Source: Chloroflexota bacterium (GTDB taxonomy: Bacteria; Chloroflexota; Anaerolineae; Anaerolineales; UBA11579). From it: a stretch of DNA of 6,937 bases. The notes under the pieces are model-generated. The model saw only the letters and a list, made by a program, of their open reading frames with translations, was not told the DNA's origin and did no database searches. The translations under genes were made by a program, and so were the position numbers. The first letter of the stretch is position 1; every line of letters begins with the position of its first letter. Where the stretch lies: NCBI GenBank assembly GCA_003486225.1, contig DNGN01000245.1:1-6937 (forward strand), in the 5' to 3' direction. Below, piece by piece: positions 5,476 through 6,937 of this stretch.

Positions 5476-6102
5476 ATGCCAAAAAAATTGAAAAATGAGC
5501 TGCTTCTTGCAACAAATAATGCGGGAAAGCTCAAAGAACTGCACCAGCTGCTCACGGAGCTCTCCGGGGTGCGCCTGCTGGCGCCCAACGACCTGGGGCT
5601 TTGGCTGGATGTGGCTGAATCGGGCGAGAGTTATGCCGAAAATGCTGCTCTTAAAGCGGCTGCCTTTTCCCAGGCTGCCGACCTGGTGGTGATTGCAGAT
5701 GACAGCGGCCTGGAAGTGGATGCCCTGGGTGGCGCGCCCGGGATCCGGTCGGCACGTTATGCTCCACAGCCCGGTGCTACCGATGCAGACCGACGAGCGC
5801 TGCTGCTGGAGAACCTTTCGGGGCAGCCGCGTCCCTGGACGGCCCGCTTCCGCGCCTGGGTGGCAATTGCCGCGCCCGGTGAAGTGATCCGCAGTGTGGA
5901 AGGGATTTGCGAGGGTGAGATCATCCCTGAAGAACGCGGCACCAACGGTTTTGGGTACGATCCGATCTTTTGGATCCCGTCTGCGGGCCGCACGATGGCG
6001 GAACTGACGGACGAGGAAAAAAATGCCCTCAGCCATCGCGGGAATGCGGTGCGGCAGGCAATCCCCTTGCTGCGGAAGATTTTTAATCGCCAGGGGAGTT
6101 GA
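5476..6102 (+). CDS. rdgB: RdgB/HAM1 family XTP/dITP pyrophosphatase
   Basis: The 208-residue protein is a non-canonical purine NTP pyrophosphatase, which hydrolyses dITP, ITP and XTP to monophosphates plus pyrophosphate and so keeps deaminated purines out of DNA and RNA. Family motifs appear in order: the substrate-binding TNNAGKLKEL at 13-22, the metal-site acidic motif ADDSGLEVDALGG at 74-86 (D75, D76), PGIRSARYA at 88-96, the base-recognition GTNGFGYDPIF at 155-165, and MAELTDEEKNALSHRG at 174-189. Length is close to the usual 195-205. A TTG at 5470 is in frame, but GAGG at 5466-5469 directly abuts it and lies 6 bases before the ATG at 5476, so I chose the ATG. The gene is divergent from yceD-rpoD across an AT-rich gap. 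No terminator follows; the next gene's promoter starts inside the stop codon region. Confidence 0.95.
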   Translation: MPKKLKNELLLATNNAGKLKELHQLLTELSGVRLLAPNDLGLWLDVAESGESYAENAALKAAAFSQAADLVVIADDSGLEVDALGGAPGIRSARYAPQPGATDADRRALLLENLSGQPRPWTARFRAWVAIAAPGEVIRSVEGICEGEIIPEERGTNGFGYDPIFWIPSAGRTMAELTDEEKNALSHRGNAVRQAIPLLRKIFNRQGS

Positions 6103-6126
6103 AATCCCGCAGATCAGGCTTATAAT
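6099..6126 (+). promoter_or_regulatory. Promoter of the DUF457-like gene, overlapping the rdgB stop
   Basis: TTGAAA (6099-6104) and TATAAT (6121-6126) are separated by 16 bp. The -35 hexamer contains the TGA stop of rdgB. The predicted start is near 6133, giving a leader of about 57 nt. Confidence 0.6.
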
Positions 6127-6152
6127 TTGATTGCAGCAAATCGTCGAAAGTG

Positions 6153-6180
6153 CTTACTCGATTTAAAAATAGCGAGTAGG
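6153..6180 (+). promoter_or_regulatory. 5'-UTR hairpin reaching into the ribosome binding site
   Basis: CTTACTCG (6153-6160) can pair with CGAGTAGG (6173-6180), giving 8 pairs including one G-U, with a 12-base A/T-rich loop. The right arm holds the first three bases of the AGGGAGG ribosome binding site (6178-6184). Folding would partly mask the site, so it could tune translation; its strength is modest. Confidence 0.35.
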
Positions 6181-6189
6181 GAGGTTGGT

Positions 6190-6867
6190 ATGGCTCAGGC
6201 AGGTATACATGCATTATTAGGTAGTGTGCTACGCGGCAAAGTTATGAAGCGCGAACTTCTGTTATTAGGCGTGATTCTGGGAAATCTGGTTCCAGATCTG
6301 GACAACCTGGCTGTTGCGGTTGCCACATTAACCGGTCGAGAAACTGAAGGCCTGCACCGCACTTTCAGCCACAGCTTTTTAAGCGTGGCAGCCATCGTGG
6401 TCTTGTTTTATGTGGTTGGGCAGGCTGCCAAAAAATCTGCCTGGAGCAATCTGGGGTTGGGGCTAGGCATCGGGATGAGCATGCATATCCTGGTGGACCT
6501 GCTGGTCTGGTTTGATGGGGTAGAGATTTTCTGGCCGCTGACCTCCTGGGTGAATCTGTGGGAAGGGGTGACCCCACCGCAGTGGTGGAGCAACCTGATG
6601 ATGCCAGCCGAGTTCCTGTTTATGGCGATATTCATGCTCCTGCTGGGAAGCTGGGCGCAAAAAACTCAAACCGACCTGGGGTATCTGCCGAAGCTGCGCC
6701 TCTGGACGGTGATCCTGGTCGGCTTGTTCGTGGTCTTTACAGCCCTGGTTTACACCTTGGAGTCGGGATTCATGATTCCCTATGGCGCGCTGTATTTACT
6801 GGCCCTGGGGTTGGTCATTGGGGTAACCATCCGGATGCGCCAGACCATTCAACGGTTAGCCGGGTAG
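6190..6867 (+). CDS. DUF457/YdjM-like membrane-bound metal-dependent hydrolase
   Basis: This 225-residue integral membrane protein carries the histidine/aspartate pattern of the DUF457 (YdjM, LexA-regulated inner membrane hydrolase-like) family. The pattern is H7 near the N-terminus, PDLDN at 35-39, HRTFSHS at 56-62, and HILVDLL at 99-105 followed by FWPL at 114-117. These residues could form a metal site near the membrane surface; the substrate is unknown for the family. Hydrophobic segments lie at about 22-47, 62-78, 86-107, 138-154, 171-190 and 195-213. An in-frame TTG exists at 6127, but AGGGAGG (6178-6184) sits 5 bases before the ATG at 6190, and the family-typical start (H near residue 7) begins there. 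It has its own promoter and lies 37 bp before an exonuclease III gene, so the two may share a transcript. Confidence 0.8.
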   Translation: MAQAGIHALLGSVLRGKVMKRELLLLGVILGNLVPDLDNLAVAVATLTGRETEGLHRTFSHSFLSVAAIVVLFYVVGQAAKKSAWSNLGLGLGIGMSMHILVDLLVWFDGVEIFWPLTSWVNLWEGVTPPQWWSNLMMPAEFLFMAIFMLLLGSWAQKTQTDLGYLPKLRLWTVILVGLFVVFTALVYTLESGFMIPYGALYLLALGLVIGVTIRMRQTIQRLAG

Positions 6868-6904
6868 ATCCCAAGGCAAAATCAGACGCCCTCCAAGGAG
6901 CAAG

Positions 6905-6937
6905 ATGAAGATTACAACCTGGAACGTGAATGGATTG
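6905..6937 (+). CDS. xth: Exonuclease III (AP endonuclease), first 11 codons only
   Basis: The last 33 bases encode MKITTWNVNGL, the highly conserved beginning of exonuclease III (Xth/ExoA), with N7 at the position of the metal-site asparagine in this endonuclease/exonuclease/phosphatase family. AAGGAG at 6895-6900 lies 4 bases before the ATG. The enzyme cuts DNA at abasic sites during base excision repair. The rest of the gene is outside the window. The opening is also shared by some other members of the superfamily, so the specific call is probable, not certain. Confidence 0.82.
   Translation, partial: MKITTWNVNGL

Noticed and set aside
6127..6189. N-terminal extension of the DUF457-like protein from TTG at 6127
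   Set aside because: The TTG lies before the predicted transcription start and has no ribosome binding site, whereas the ATG at 6190 has AGGGAGG at proper spacing and the family-like beginning.
1..6937. Mobile element, CRISPR array, toxin-antitoxin or defence system
   Set aside because: No transposase, integrase, nuclease or repeat-spacer pattern was seen. The gene content is ordinary chromosomal housekeeping.

Overview
The window looks like a chromosomal, housekeeping-rich segment of a GC-rich bacterium, most likely a member of the Chloroflexota (Anaerolineae-like). This guess rests on three things: a primary sigma factor with an acidic N-terminus in place of a recognisable region 1.1, the protein mix (A-type/NifU NfuA, a DUF457-type membrane protein, a PMT-family glycosyltransferase), and the overall style of the genes. 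No 16S rRNA gene or other decisive marker is present, so the lineage is inference. No mobile element, CRISPR array, rRNA, tRNA or phage gene was seen.

Layout. Positions 1-1228 (minus) hold most of a multi-spanning GT39/PMT-type glycosyltransferase that runs off the left edge; its extended -10 box sits so close to the ATG that the mRNA may be leaderless. Divergent from it, 1406-2756 (plus) is a compact three-gene unit: nfuA (Fe-S cluster carrier) followed by two small unrecognised membrane proteins. Convergent with that unit is a small membrane-anchored protein (2880-3182, minus) that seems to lack the C-terminus of its relatives. A perfect 13-bp stem with T-rich flanks (3349-3380) closes the next unit, a minus-strand operon of a YceD/DUF177 protein (4669-5184) and the primary sigma factor (3415-4632).

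The AT-rich gap 5185-5475 is the most structured non-coding part. It carries a near-consensus sigma-A promoter (TTGACC, 17-bp spacer, TATAAT) for yceD-rpoD. Two identical TTTGCAAAAC elements lie exactly 42 bp apart, one in the promoter spacer and one just downstream of the predicted transcription start. A 7-bp dyad falls at the start site, and a 10-bp inverted repeat encloses the whole block. This looks like an operator system controlling expression of the primary sigma factor. On the right, rdgB (5476-6102, plus; house-cleaning nucleotide pyrophosphatase) is followed by a DUF457/YdjM-like membrane protein (6190-6867) with its own promoter overlapping the rdgB stop codon and a 5'-UTR hairpin touching its ribosome binding site. 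The first 11 codons of an exonuclease III gene (6905 onward) end the window.

The genes serve cell maintenance: Fe-S assembly, transcription initiation, nucleotide-pool cleaning, DNA repair and surface glycosylation. I did not find a clearly new multi-gene system. The best leads are the rpoD operon control region, the two conserved-looking small membrane genes behind nfuA, and the shortened membrane-anchored protein.
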